64,000 nucleotides of DNA from Aeromicrobium sp. (GTDB lineage Bacteria > Actinomycetota > Actinomycetes > Propionibacteriales > Nocardioidaceae), in contig NZ_JAGLCD010000016.1 of assembly GCF_023146395.1 (NCBI RefSeq), forward strand, positions 1-64,000. Direction: 5' to 3'. The notes under the pieces are model-generated. The model did not search any database. It had not been told where the DNA came from and worked only from the letters and a program-made list of their open reading frames with translations. The position numbers and the translations under genes are program-made. Below are positions 56,956-64,000 of the stretch, in pieces (the stretch's first letter is position 1; each line of letters opens with the position of its first letter).

Positions 56956-58014
56956 ATGAGCCACGCCGACGGAACCGCCGCCAGCACGACCGTGACGACC
57001 GGGGTCGAGGCGAGCCTCGACGGATCGGTGGGGCGGATCGTCCTGGACCGCCCGCGATCCCTCAACGCGCTGACCCTGCCGATGGTCCAGGAGCTGGAGC
57101 GCGTGCTCCTGGCCTGGGTCGACGAGCCGCTGCGCGCCATCACGATCTCGAGCACGAGCGAGCGCGCCTTCTGCGCCGGAGGCGACATCCGGCAGGTGCG
57201 GCAGAACACGCTCGACGGCGCGGAGTCGGCGAGTCTGGAGTTCTTCGCGACGGAGTACCGCGTCAACCACCTGCTGGCCGCATCGCGGGCCCCGGTCGTG
57301 GCGCTCGTGGACGGCATCTGCATGGGCGGAGGGCTGGGCCTCTCGGTGCACGGCGCCTTCCGCGTGGTGGGTGACGCGGCGGTCCTGGCGATGCCCGAGA
57401 CGTCGATCGGCTTCTTCCCCGACGTCGGCGCGACGCACTTCCTGCCGCGCCTGCCCGGGGAGATCGGGACCTATCTCGGGCTCACCGGGGCCCGGGTCTC
57501 GGCGGCCGACGCCGTGGGGATCGGCCTGGCCACGCACCACGTGCCGTCGGCCGGCCTCGGGGCGGTCGCGGACCGACTGGCCGCCGACGATCGCCCCGTC
57601 GAGCTCGTGCTGGCCGAGCTGACCACCGCGGCGGGCGAGTCGGAGCTCGTGGCCCGGCGCGCGCAGATCGACCGGACCTTCGACGCCGACTCGGTCGACG
57701 CGATCCTCGACGCGCTGCGCGGCGAGGGCACCGCCTGGGCCGACGCGACGATCGAGGTGCTGGAGTCGGCGTCCCGTCAGAGCCTCGACCTCACGCTCGA
57801 CCTGCTCCGCCGCGGCGCCGACCTGTCGTTGCGGGAGTGCCTCGACCTGGAGCTGCGGGCCGCGGAGGGCGCGATGCGGACCCCGGACTTCGTCGAGGGG
57901 GTGCGGGCCGTGCTGGTCGACAAGGATCGTGCCCCGCAGTGGGGACAGTCCCGGTACCAGGGGATGACGGCCGAGGGCCACGCCGTGTGGTCGGGGGCCC
58001 CGGCCGTCCCGTGA
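56956..58014 (+). CDS. 3-hydroxyisobutyryl-CoA hydrolase / enoyl-CoA hydratase family
   Basis: The 352-residue crotonase-fold protein matches 3-hydroxyisobutyryl-CoA hydrolase: AFCAGGDIRQVRQ (oxyanion), VDGICMGGGLGLSVHG, MPETSIGFFPDVGATHFL with the catalytic Glu and Asp, and the C-terminal VRAVLVDKDRAPQW. This enzyme acts in valine breakdown. The ATG at 56956 follows AGGATGACGGG. It transcribes divergently from the thioesterase gene and is convergent with arfB. Confidence 0.92.
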   Translation: MSHADGTAASTTVTTGVEASLDGSVGRIVLDRPRSLNALTLPMVQELERVLLAWVDEPLRAITISSTSERAFCAGGDIRQVRQNTLDGAESASLEFFATEYRVNHLLAASRAPVVALVDGICMGGGLGLSVHGAFRVVGDAAVLAMPETSIGFFPDVGATHFLPRLPGEIGTYLGLTGARVSAADAVGIGLATHHVPSAGLGAVADRLAADDRPVELVLAELTTAAGESELVARRAQIDRTFDADSVDAILDALRGEGTAWADATIEVLESASRQSLDLTLDLLRRGADLSLRECLDLELRAAEGAMRTPDFVEGVRAVLVDKDRAPQWGQSRYQGMTAEGHAVWSGAPAVP

Positions 58015-58041
58015 CGTGCGGCGCCAGCCGCGCGGCGGGAC

Positions 58042-58461
58042 TCAGTCCCAGCCGCCGCCACGTCCGCGCTTGAGGTCGCCGCGCCGCTTCTTGGCGTCGA
58101 GCCGCCGCACCTGCGAGCCGCGGGAGGGCTTCGTGGCGCGCCGCGGTCGCGGCGGCACGATCGCGCGGGCCACGAGCTGCTCCAGCCGCACCCGTGCCGC
58201 GTCACGGTTGCGCAGCTGCGAGCGGTACTGCGACGAGACCACGGTGATGCGTCCGTCGACGAGGCGGCTGCGCAGCGCCGTCAGCGCGCGCTCACGCTGC
58301 TCCCGCGTCAGGGCCTGGGTCGACTCCAGCGACCAGATGAGCTCGACGCGGGTGTCGCTCGTGTTGACGTGCTGGCCGCCCGGACCGCCCGACCGGCTGA
58401 AGCGCCACGAGATCTCCGACTCCGGGATCGTGACCCGAGGCTCACGGGGTGCGTGACTCAC
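58042..58461 (-). CDS. arfB: Alternative ribosome-rescue factor / peptidyl-tRNA hydrolase ArfB (YaeJ)
   Basis: From the GTG at 58461 the protein has 139 residues, matching the ArfB family. It carries the catalytic GGQ (residues 28-30) in SRSGGPGGQHVNTSDTRVEL and a basic C-terminal tail (RATKPSRGSQVRRLDAKKRR) that enters the mRNA channel of a stalled ribosome. It lacks the codon-recognition domains of RF1/RF2. An AAGGT site precedes the GTG. It rescues ribosomes on mRNAs without a stop codon. Confidence 0.93.
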   Translation of the reverse strand: MSHAPREPRVTIPESEISWRFSRSGGPGGQHVNTSDTRVELIWSLESTQALTREQRERALTALRSRLVDGRITVVSSQYRSQLRNRDAARVRLEQLVARAIVPPRPRRATKPSRGSQVRRLDAKKRRGDLKRGRGGGWD

Positions 58462-58521
58462 GGGGCGACCTTCCGAGCGGAACCTGCAGGGCACCGCGAC
58501 AGGACACGTCGCGGTCGGGGA

Positions 58522-58950
58522 TCAGCCTTGCACGTAGGAGCTCAGCTGGTCACGCTCGAACTCGAGGGCGTCCATGCGCTGCTTGACGGCGTCGCCGACG
58601 CTGAGCAGCCCGACGAGCTCGCCGCCCGCCACCACCGGGACGTGGCGCACGCGGCGGCGCGTCATAAGTGCCATCAGGTCGTCGGCCGAGTCGTCCAGGC
58701 CGCACGTGACGACCTCGGCGACCATGATCGCGTCGACGGTCGCGCTCCCGGGGTCGTCGACGCCCCGCAGCTTGCGCACGACGTCGCGCTCCGAGACGAT
58801 GCCGGCGACGTGGGTGCCGTCATGGCTGACGACGAGTGCACCCACGTCGTGCTCGGCGAGCCGGTCCAGGAGCTCGGCGACGGTGGCGCCGGGCTCGATC
58901 GTGTGGACCGTCGCGGATCCCTTGCTGGTCAGGACGTCCTTGACGCGCAT
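58522..58950 (-). CDS. CBS-domain protein
   Basis: The 142-residue protein consists of two CBS motifs: residues about 1-60 (DVLTSKGSATVHTIEPGATV... GIVSERDVVRKL) and about 70-130 (MVAEVVTCGLDDSADDLMALM... LLSVGDAVKQR), followed by a short helical tail. CBS pairs bind adenosyl nucleotides and often sense energy charge. The partner is unknown. It is divergent from the MarR gene, with a palindrome between them. Confidence 0.92.
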   Translation of the reverse strand: MRVKDVLTSKGSATVHTIEPGATVAELLDRLAEHDVGALVVSHDGTHVAGIVSERDVVRKLRGVDDPGSATVDAIMVAEVVTCGLDDSADDLMALMTRRRVRHVPVVAGGELVGLLSVGDAVKQRMDALEFERDQLSSYVQG

Positions 58951-58983
58951 CAGACATCGGCCTCCCGGGTCGTGTCCTTTGAG

Positions 58984-58994
58984 TGTGAGTCACA
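58984..58994. promoter_or_regulatory. TGTGAGTCACA palindrome between CBS and MarR genes
   Basis: The 11-bp sequence is a perfect palindrome with a one-base centre, 18 bp before the MarR start and 34 bp from the CBS start. MarR regulators often bind such short sites and regulate their own promoter. Confidence 0.45.
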
Positions 58995-59012
58995 TCACAT
59001 CAGGAGGCAAGG

Positions 59013-59522
59013 GTGAGACGGCTCCGCCTGGCCGCGACGGGGCGGGCCGCCGTGGCTACGATCGGGCGCGTGGAGGACGACCGGCCAGACCCCCTCGCGC
59101 TCGAGGAGCAGATCTGCTTCGGCCTCGCGGTCGCCGCGCGCAGCGTCGTCGCCGCCTACGGGGCGGTGCTCCAGCCCCTCGGGCTGACGCATCCGCAGTA
59201 CCTGGTCATGCTGGCGCTGTGGCAGCACGACCGGGCCAGCATCACCGACCTCGCGCGCCTGCTGCACCTCGAGCCCGGCACGGTGTCACCCCTCGTGCGC
59301 CGGCTCGAGCACGCGGGCCTCGTCGAGCGCACTCGGTCGACGCGCGACCAGCGTGCGCTTGAGGTCTCGCTGACCCCGCGGGGCGTCGGGCTGCGCCGCG
59401 AGGCGCTCGCCGTGCCGGAGCAGATGCTGGCGCGACTGGGGATGTCGGTCGAGGACCTGACTCGGGCGAACGCGCTGCTGCGCGCCATCATCGGCGCAGC
59501 CGAGGCGTCGCCCGACGGCTGA
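59013..59522 (+). CDS. MarR-family regulator, OhrR-like
   Basis: The 169-residue protein has a MarR winged helix: GLTHPQYLVMLALW, ITDLARLLHLEPGTVSPLVRRLEHAGLVER. The N-terminal EEQICFGLAVAAR carries a Cys where the 1-Cys OhrR peroxide sensor has its reactive residue. The chosen GTG has an excellent AGGAGG five bases upstream (59002-59007). This gives a 19-residue basic extension; an alternative GTG at 59070 would put the Cys at residue 16, as in OhrR, but has a poor ribosome site. No ohr gene was seen in the window. Confidence 0.82.
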   Translation: MRRLRLAATGRAAVATIGRVEDDRPDPLALEEQICFGLAVAARSVVAAYGAVLQPLGLTHPQYLVMLALWQHDRASITDLARLLHLEPGTVSPLVRRLEHAGLVERTRSTRDQRALEVSLTPRGVGLRREALAVPEQMLARLGMSVEDLTRANALLRAIIGAAEASPDG

Positions 59523-59548
59523 GCGCCGCCGTCGCGGAGTGTCCGGGG

Positions 59549-59866
59549 TCAGCCCCAGATCCACCAGGCGGCGACCAGCGGCACCGCCACCGGGGCCAGC
59601 GCCCAGAGCGGGGTCATGGGCCGGTGGCCCAGGATGAGTCGCGTCACGGCGATGGCCACGGTCGTGACGAAGGCCGTCACGACGAGCAGGATGACGGCGT
59701 CGCTGGTGCGGCCCTGCGCCTCGACGTGGTGGGCCACGACCGGCAGGGCGATGACGCCGTGTCCGATGACCGTGAGGAAGCCGAGCGCGGCGACCCGTCG
59801 GCGGACCCGGTTGAGGGCGGCGAGCTCGCGCCGGTACTCCTCGGCGGACAGAGAGTCGGTGGACAC
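59549..59866 (-). CDS. Small multi-helix membrane protein, unknown function
   Basis: The 105-residue protein has a charged N-terminal segment (SLSAEEYRRELAALNRVRRR) and three membrane helices (about 27-46, 56-78, 84-104). I do not recognise a family. It is convergent with the MarR gene. Confidence 0.65.
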   Translation of the reverse strand: MSTDSLSAEEYRRELAALNRVRRRVAALGFLTVIGHGVIALPVVAHHVEAQGRTSDAVILLVVTAFVTTVAIAVTRLILGHRPMTPLWALAPVAVPLVAAWWIWG

Positions 59867-59870
59867 ATGC

Positions 59871-59882
59871 TGAGTGTACTCA
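59871..59882. promoter_or_regulatory. TGAGTGTACTCA palindrome
   Basis: A 12-bp sequence with perfect TGAGT/ACTCA arms lies four bases before the ATG of the small membrane protein at 59549-59866. It may be an operator; no regulator is assigned. Confidence 0.25.
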
Positions 59883-60006
59883 GGATGTGAGGGACCGAGG
59901 CGCCGACGTCAGCCGCCAGGCGGGCCGGTGCCGCGCGGCATGCATGGCCTCGGGTCCCGGGGGTACGAACCGGGGAGACGATCTTGCCCGTCCCCGAGGA
60001 GCCCTC

Positions 60007-60120
60007 ATGACGCTGACGCCCGAGCCCGCCCCCGTCGATCCCGACGACGTCCCCCAGGAGCCGCTGCCCGGTGTCCCGGCCGGCCCCCAGACCACCGACC
60101 CGGAGGCCCCCCATGAGTGA
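60007..60120 (+). CDS. Micro-protein (37 aa), acidic Pro-rich, overlapping the SDR start
   Basis: An ATG preceded by GAGGAG with proper spacing opens a 37-codon frame (MTLTPEPAPVDPDDVPQEPL...). Its stop overlaps the next gene's ATG by 8 bp. The peptide is rich in Pro, Glu and Asp. It may be a real disordered peptide or act as a translational-coupling leader for the SDR. It recalls the 46-residue peptide at 12097-12237. Confidence 0.5.
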   Translation: MTLTPEPAPVDPDDVPQEPLPGVPAGPQTTDPEAPHE

Positions 60121-60970
60121 CGGATTCCCCGCCCAGCAGCAGGACCCGCCCGGCCTCACCGGGCCGATGCGGCCGCAGCCCGATCACGGCGAGAGCTCCT
60201 ACGTCGGAGCGGGCCGCCTGGAGGGACGCAGGGCCCTCGTCACCGGTGGCGACTCGGGGATTGGTCGCGCCGTCGTGCTCGCTTTCGCCCGGGAGGGCGC
60301 CGATGTCGCCTTCACGTACCAGGACGGTGAGCGGGCCGACGCCGACGCCACGGTCGCCGCGACGGCCGACACCGGCCGGACGATCGTGCCGATCGAGACC
60401 GACCTGCGTGAGCGCGAGCAGTGCGACGCGGTCGTGCGCCGCACGGTGGAGGAGCTCGGCGGGCTCGACGTGCTCGTCAACAATGCCGGCTTCCAGATGG
60501 CCCGGGAGAGCGGCATCGAGGAGATCACCGACGAGTCGCTCGACTCGACGTTCAAGACCAACCTCTACGCGCTGGTCTGGTTGACCCGGGCCGCGGCGCC
60601 GGCCCTGCGTGAGCGTCGCGGGACGATCGTCAACAACACCTCGATCCAGGCGTACGAGCCGTCGACCTCGCTGATCGACTACGCGGCCACCAAGGCGGCG
60701 ATCAACAACATGACGGTGAACCTCGCGGCCCAGCTCGGACCGCAGGGGATCCGGGTGAACGCCGTCGCGCCGGGGCCGATCTGGACCCCCCTCCAACCCG
60801 CCACGCAGCCGCCGGAGAAGCTCGAGCAGTTCGGTTCCGACACCCCGCTCGGGCGCGCCGGTCAGCCGGCCGAGGTGGCGCCCGCGTTCGTGTTCCTGGC
60901 CTCGGAGCAGACCGCGAGCTACGTCTCCGGCACGGTGCTCGGCGTCACGGGCGGCAAGCCCGTCTTCTGA
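60113..60970 (+). CDS. SDR family oxidoreductase (general-stress YdaD/YghA type)
   Basis: The 285-residue SDR has a leader of about 40 residues (FPAQQQDPPGLTGPMRPQPDHGE) as in YghA/YdaD-like stress SDRs. The core has ALVTGGDSGIGRAV, LVNNAGFQM, IVNNTSIQAYEPSTSLIDYAATKAAI (Ser, Tyr, Lys) and GPIWTPLQPATQPPEKLEQFG (cited in part). These proteins often accompany osmotic or general stress genes. The start overlaps the micro-protein stop. Confidence 0.9.
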   Translation: MSDGFPAQQQDPPGLTGPMRPQPDHGESSYVGAGRLEGRRALVTGGDSGIGRAVVLAFAREGADVAFTYQDGERADADATVAATADTGRTIVPIETDLREREQCDAVVRRTVEELGGLDVLVNNAGFQMARESGIEEITDESLDSTFKTNLYALVWLTRAAAPALRERRGTIVNNTSIQAYEPSTSLIDYAATKAAINNMTVNLAAQLGPQGIRVNAVAPGPIWTPLQPATQPPEKLEQFGSDTPLGRAGQPAEVAPAFVFLASEQTASYVSGTVLGVTGGKPVF

Positions 60971-60995
60971 CCGGCCCGATCTCGCAGGAGCAGAC

Positions 60996-61586
60996 ATGAA
61001 GGCAGTTCTGGTCAACGCGACCCTCAAGGCCTCGCCGGACCCCTCGAACACCGGTGACCTCGCAGAGGTGGTGCTCGAGGAGCTGCGCCACCGTGGTGTC
61101 TCGGTCCAGCAGTTCCGTCTCGCCGACCTCGCGATCGACCACGGGGTGGTCACGCAGGGCGGCGACGGCGACGAGTGGCCCCGCGTCCACGACGCGATCG
61201 TCGACGCCGAGATCCTCGTGGTCGCCACCCCCACGTGGGTCGGCCGGCCGTCGTCCTACGCCCAGCAGATGCTCGAACGCCTCGACGCCATGATCTCCGA
61301 GACCCGCAGCGACGGGCGGCCCCTCGCGTACGGCAAGGTCGCCGGCGTCGTCGTGACGGGCAACGAGGACGGGGCGCACCACGTGATCAGCGAGATCAGT
61401 GGGGGCTTGGTCGACATCGGCTTCACGATCCCCGGTCAGGCCTGGACGTACTGGAACCGCGGGCCCGGCCCCGGGCCGGAGTACGCCGAGACGGCCGAGG
61501 GACACGAGTGGTCCGAGGACACGGGGCGCACGATGGCTCGGCACCTGCACGAGGTCGCCGACGCGCTCGGCGTCCTGCGCGAGTGA
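60996..61586 (+). CDS. Flavodoxin-like / NADPH-dependent FMN reductase family protein
   Basis: The 196-residue protein has MKAVLVNATLKASPDPSNTG (phosphate-loop region), LVVATPTWVGRPSSYAQQML (flavin site) and GVVVTGNEDGAHHV. This fits the NADPH-dependent FMN reductase or flavodoxin-fold oxidoreductases. The ATG follows CAGGAGCAGAC, 25 bp after the SDR, so the two are likely co-transcribed. Confidence 0.87.
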   Translation: MKAVLVNATLKASPDPSNTGDLAEVVLEELRHRGVSVQQFRLADLAIDHGVVTQGGDGDEWPRVHDAIVDAEILVVATPTWVGRPSSYAQQMLERLDAMISETRSDGRPLAYGKVAGVVVTGNEDGAHHVISEISGGLVDIGFTIPGQAWTYWNRGPGPGPEYAETAEGHEWSEDTGRTMARHLHEVADALGVLRE

Positions 61587-61615
61587 TCTGCAGAAATCGA
61601 CGAAGGAGGACGATC

Positions 61616-61963
61616 GTGCCGAGCACGAATCCCGGTGCCCACGACCCGAGCGACGTGGAGGCCGTCAAGCGCCACCCGCCGTCCGGGATACGTCCCGACG
61701 GCACTCCTAAGGACCCGCCGCCGGTGCCGCAGACGCGTCGCAGGTCGCTGGTGCGCCGCACCACGCGCCGCTACCTGGTCCTGCTCGGTGTCGCCGCCGT
61801 GATGGTCGCCGTCGCGGTGATCGGCCTCGCCATCGGGGGCGACGAGGAGACCGGGCGCACCGTGATCTTCACCGGTGTTGGGCTCATCGGCGCTCTCCTC
61901 GCCCTCGCCGCGACGATCTGGCGGGGCAAGGTGGGCGACGACCTCGACGAGGCGAAGCTCTGA
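61616..61963 (+). CDS. Small membrane protein (115 aa), unknown function
   Basis: GTG at 61616 preceded by AAGGAGG gives a 115-residue protein: a polar, Pro-rich N-terminal half (HPPSGIRPDGTPKDPPPVPQ), a basic stretch (RRRSLVRRTTRRY) and two membrane helices (about 53-74 and 82-101). The end is charged. I do not recognise a family. It follows the flavodoxin-like gene by 29 bp. Confidence 0.68.
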   Translation: MPSTNPGAHDPSDVEAVKRHPPSGIRPDGTPKDPPPVPQTRRRSLVRRTTRRYLVLLGVAAVMVAVAVIGLAIGGDEETGRTVIFTGVGLIGALLALAATIWRGKVGDDLDEAKL

Positions 61964-62023
61964 TGGCACCGACCGGTTCGGGGGTGCGCCGGCGGGGTAC
62001 TCCCGCTCCATGCAGATCGTGAC

Positions 62024-62974
62024 GTGGGGTCCGGCGTGCTGACGCCGAAGGCCCGGGGGCCGCTGAGCGCGGCCGTGGTCGATGCGTTGCACGGCGCCGC
62101 GCGCCCACAGTGGGACGACGTCCCGCCCGCTGACGAGAACGACCTCCAGCTGAGTCTGTGGGTGCTCTACGAGTTGAGCTTCCGCGGCTTCGAGGACGTC
62201 GACGCCGCTCGGGAGTGGGATCCGCACCTGCTGGACCTCCGGGGCCGGCTGGAGGGCCCGCTCGAACAGCGGTGGCGGCAACGCGCGTCCGCCACCGAGG
62301 TCGGAGACCCGTTCCCCGACGAGCTGATGCGACTCATCGAGGATCACGGCGGCGCCTCGCTGGCGGGCTTCGTGCGACGTGAGGCGACGCGCGACCAGGT
62401 GCTCGAGCTGATGCGGTGGCGCAGCGTCTACCACCTGAAGGAGGCCGACCCGACCTCCTTCACCCTGCCGCGCCTGCCGGTGCGGGCGCAGGCAGCTCTC
62501 GCGGCGCTGCAGTACGACGAGTACGGCGGCGGGGACCCGGCCCGCCTGCACCGCCACCTGTTCGCCTGCGGCATGTCCGACGCCGGACTTCGCCCCGACG
62601 AGGGGGCCTACGTCGACGATGCGCCGGCCATCGTGCTCGAGCAGAACAATGCGCTGTCGATGTTCGGCCTGCACCGCCGTCTGCGGGGGGCCTCGTCGGG
62701 GCACCTCGCCGCGTTCGAAGCCACGAGCTCGCTGCCGTCGCGCAAGATGGCTGGCGGCATCCGGCGCGTGGGTCTGCCGGAGTCCCTGGCTGCGTACTAC
62801 GACGAGCACGTGGAGGCCGACGCGGTCCACGAGCAGCTCGCCGTGCGCCTGATCTGCGGGACCCTCGTCGAGGACGAGCCCGAGACGCGTGCCGACGTCG
62901 TGCTCGGAGCGTTCACGTGCCTCGACCTCGAGAACCGGTTCGCCACGTGGGCCCTGGACCGGTGGGCCGCATGA
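62024..62974 (+). CDS. Haem-oxygenase-fold, iron-containing redox enzyme family protein
   Basis: The 316-residue helical protein has LYELSFRGF (Glu), LQYDEYGGGDPARLHRHLF (DE and His) and YYDEHVEADAVHEQLAVRLI (His, Asp, His): the ligand pattern of haem-oxygenase-like diiron proteins (HDO/CADD group, Haem_oxygenas_2). Members include self-sacrificing or oxidative enzymes, but this subgroup is uncharacterised. The GTG at 62024 or 62036 could start it; neither has a strong ribosome site. Its stop overlaps the CDGSH gene. Confidence 0.82.
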   Translation: MGSGVLTPKARGPLSAAVVDALHGAARPQWDDVPPADENDLQLSLWVLYELSFRGFEDVDAAREWDPHLLDLRGRLEGPLEQRWRQRASATEVGDPFPDELMRLIEDHGGASLAGFVRREATRDQVLELMRWRSVYHLKEADPTSFTLPRLPVRAQAALAALQYDEYGGGDPARLHRHLFACGMSDAGLRPDEGAYVDDAPAIVLEQNNALSMFGLHRRLRGASSGHLAAFEATSSLPSRKMAGGIRRVGLPESLAAYYDEHVEADAVHEQLAVRLICGTLVEDEPETRADVVLGAFTCLDLENRFATWALDRWAA

Positions 62975-63198
62975 GCGGCGGCGCTGGGCGCGACGAGGGG
63001 CCCCGGGCCCGACCGGACATCGTGCTGTGTCCCGGGGGCCCGATGCTGGTGTTCGGCGACCTCGTGGTCGAGGACGACCAGGGCCAGCAGCACCACACCC
63101 ACCGCCCCGTCAGTGCCATCTGCCGGTGCGGGAAGTCGTCCTCGGCGCCGTGGTGCGACGGCACCCACAAGGCGCTGCCCGACCGGCAGCGCCCGTGA
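62971..63198 (+). CDS. CDGSH iron-sulfur domain protein
   Basis: The 75-residue protein carries the [2Fe-2S] CDGSH motif as CRCGKSSSAPWCDGTH: C51, C53, C62 and H66 are the cluster ligands, with Thr in place of the usual Ser. Cluster ligation by one His makes it redox- and pH-sensitive. The ATGA overlap with the haem-oxygenase-fold gene indicates translational coupling, so the pair may form an electron donor/oxidase unit (inference). Confidence 0.92.
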   Translation: MSGGAGRDEGPRARPDIVLCPGGPMLVFGDLVVEDDQGQQHHTHRPVSAICRCGKSSSAPWCDGTHKALPDRQRP

Positions 63199-63213
63199 GC
63201 GCCGCCCCGCCCG

Positions 63214-64000
63214 TCATGGCGTGAAGACGATCTTGATCGCGTCGTCCTCCTTGGCCTGGAACGTCGCATAGGCCTCGGGCGCCTCGGCGAGCGGAACGCG
63301 ATGGGTTGCGAACGTCTCCAGGCCCAGCGGGTCGCCGTCGGCGAGCGCGAGCGGCAGCGCATCGTCGAGCCAGCGCCGCACGTTGGCCTGCCCCGTGCGG
63401 ATCGTCAGCTGTTTGTCGAAGATGGTCTGCATCGGCAGGGTGTCCGCCGCCCCCGCGTACACGCCAGCCAGCGAGATCGTCGCCCCGCGTCGGGCGGCGT
63501 CGATGGCCAGGCGCAGGGCCGAGAGACGGTCGACGCTCGCGTTCTTCATGAGCGGCTGCGCCAAGGCGTCGGGAAGCAGGCCCGCGACACGCTGGGCCGC
63601 CTCGGCGAAGGGCGAGCCGTGCGCCTCCATCCCGACGGCGTCGATCACGGCATCGGCTCCGCGGCCGGCGGTGAGGTCGCGGACCTGGTCGGCGGAGTCG
63701 GGGCCCAGCTCGACCGTCTCGACTCCGAGCCGGGCCGAACGGCGCAGCCGCGCTCCGACCAGGTCGATCCCGAGCACGCGGACACCGCGGTGCAGGGCGA
63801 TGCGCGCGGCCATCTCGCCGATGGGTCCGAGGCCGACGACCAGCAGCGTCTCGCCGGGCTGCACGCCCGTGTACTCGACCGACTGCCACGCCGTCGGGAC
63901 GACGTCCGACAGGTAGACGAATCGTTCGTCGGGAAGATCCGACTCGATCTTGAGCGGACCGAAGTCGGCGTGCGGCACGCGCAGGAGCTCTGCCTGGCCA
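63214..64000 (-). CDS. Zinc-type alcohol dehydrogenase family protein (5' end beyond window)
   Basis: The minus-strand frame continues to the right edge; the visible part covers the C-terminal 262 or so residues. GQAELLRVPHADFGPLKI at the cut end is the usual sequence just before the cofactor domain, followed by SDVVPTAWQSVEYTGV and the nucleotide motif VVGLGPIGEMAARIA. It resembles glutathione-independent formaldehyde dehydrogenase or threonine-dehydrogenase-like members. The catalytic zinc ligands lie outside the window. Confidence 0.85.
   Translation of the reverse strand, partial: GQAELLRVPHADFGPLKIESDLPDERFVYLSDVVPTAWQSVEYTGVQPGETLLVVGLGPIGEMAARIALHRGVRVLGIDLVGARLRRSARLGVETVELGPDSADQVRDLTAGRGADAVIDAVGMEAHGSPFAEAAQRVAGLLPDALAQPLMKNASVDRLSALRLAIDAARRGATISLAGVYAGAADTLPMQTIFDKQLTIRTGQANVRRWLDDALPLALADGDPLGLETFATHRVPLAEAPEAYATFQAKEDDAIKIVFTP

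Noticed and set aside
58984-58994. CRP-type binding site TGTGA...TCACA
   Set aside because: CRP sites have a six-base spacer. Here it is one base, so a MarR operator is more plausible.

Overview
The window is about 70% GC, has many GTG starts and tight 1-8 bp stop/start overlaps, and carries the glgE-treS-maltokinase-glgB order. This points to a high-GC actinobacterium, most likely Nocardioidaceae such as Aeromicrobium or Nocardioides (inference). No rRNA, tRNA, CRISPR array, transposase or integrase was seen, and no gene-free stretch exceeds 300 bases.

Region 1 (1.7-22.0 kb, almost all minus strand) is an alpha-glucan/trehalose metabolism cluster. It holds the GlgE pathway operon (glgE, treS, maltokinase, glgB), glgX, the TreY/TreZ pair, a second glgX and malQ. 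TreS and maltokinase convert trehalose to maltose 1-phosphate, GlgE polymerises it and GlgB branches it. GlgX and MalQ trim the glucan, and TreY/TreZ release trehalose from it. A GAF-ANTAR antitermination protein, an SDR, an alpha/beta hydrolase, an aldo/keto reductase and a small membrane protein lie around or between these genes.

Region 2 (22-28.5 kb) is mixed: an aldo/keto reductase, a WrbA-type quinone reductase, a paired SMR efflux pump, an alpha/beta hydrolase, a TetR regulator facing an acyl-CoA dehydrogenase across a perfect 10-bp inverted repeat, and a PQQ-type sugar dehydrogenase lipoprotein.

Region 3 (28.6-55.9 kb) looks like a catabolic island with one regulon. It carries four acyl-CoA ligases, SDRs, a nitronate monooxygenase-like flavoprotein, TesB, a DUF1295 membrane reductase, a four-His carotenoid/stilbene cleavage oxygenase, a VOC protein, an epoxide-hydrolase-like protein, a LivGFHM-type ABC transporter with a lipoprotein binding protein, two thiolases and a DapB-like dehydrogenase. 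Seven copies of a degenerate motif (TYACTCTGNTTNNTGTAGT) lie upstream of its divergent operons. It also encodes two tandem-HxlR regulators, one of which is fused to the C-terminal domain of an acyl-CoA synthetase. An SLH-GH16 secreted glucanase lies inside the island.

Region 4 (56-64 kb) holds housekeeping and stress genes: a thioesterase, 3-hydroxyisobutyryl-CoA hydrolase, ArfB, a CBS protein, a MarR/OhrR regulator, an SDR, a flavodoxin-like protein, a haem-oxygenase-fold/CDGSH pair and a zinc-type alcohol dehydrogenase cut by the window end. Several gaps contain hairpin-forming repeat elements; two of them (28.6 and 55.9 kb) are copies of one element in opposite orientation.
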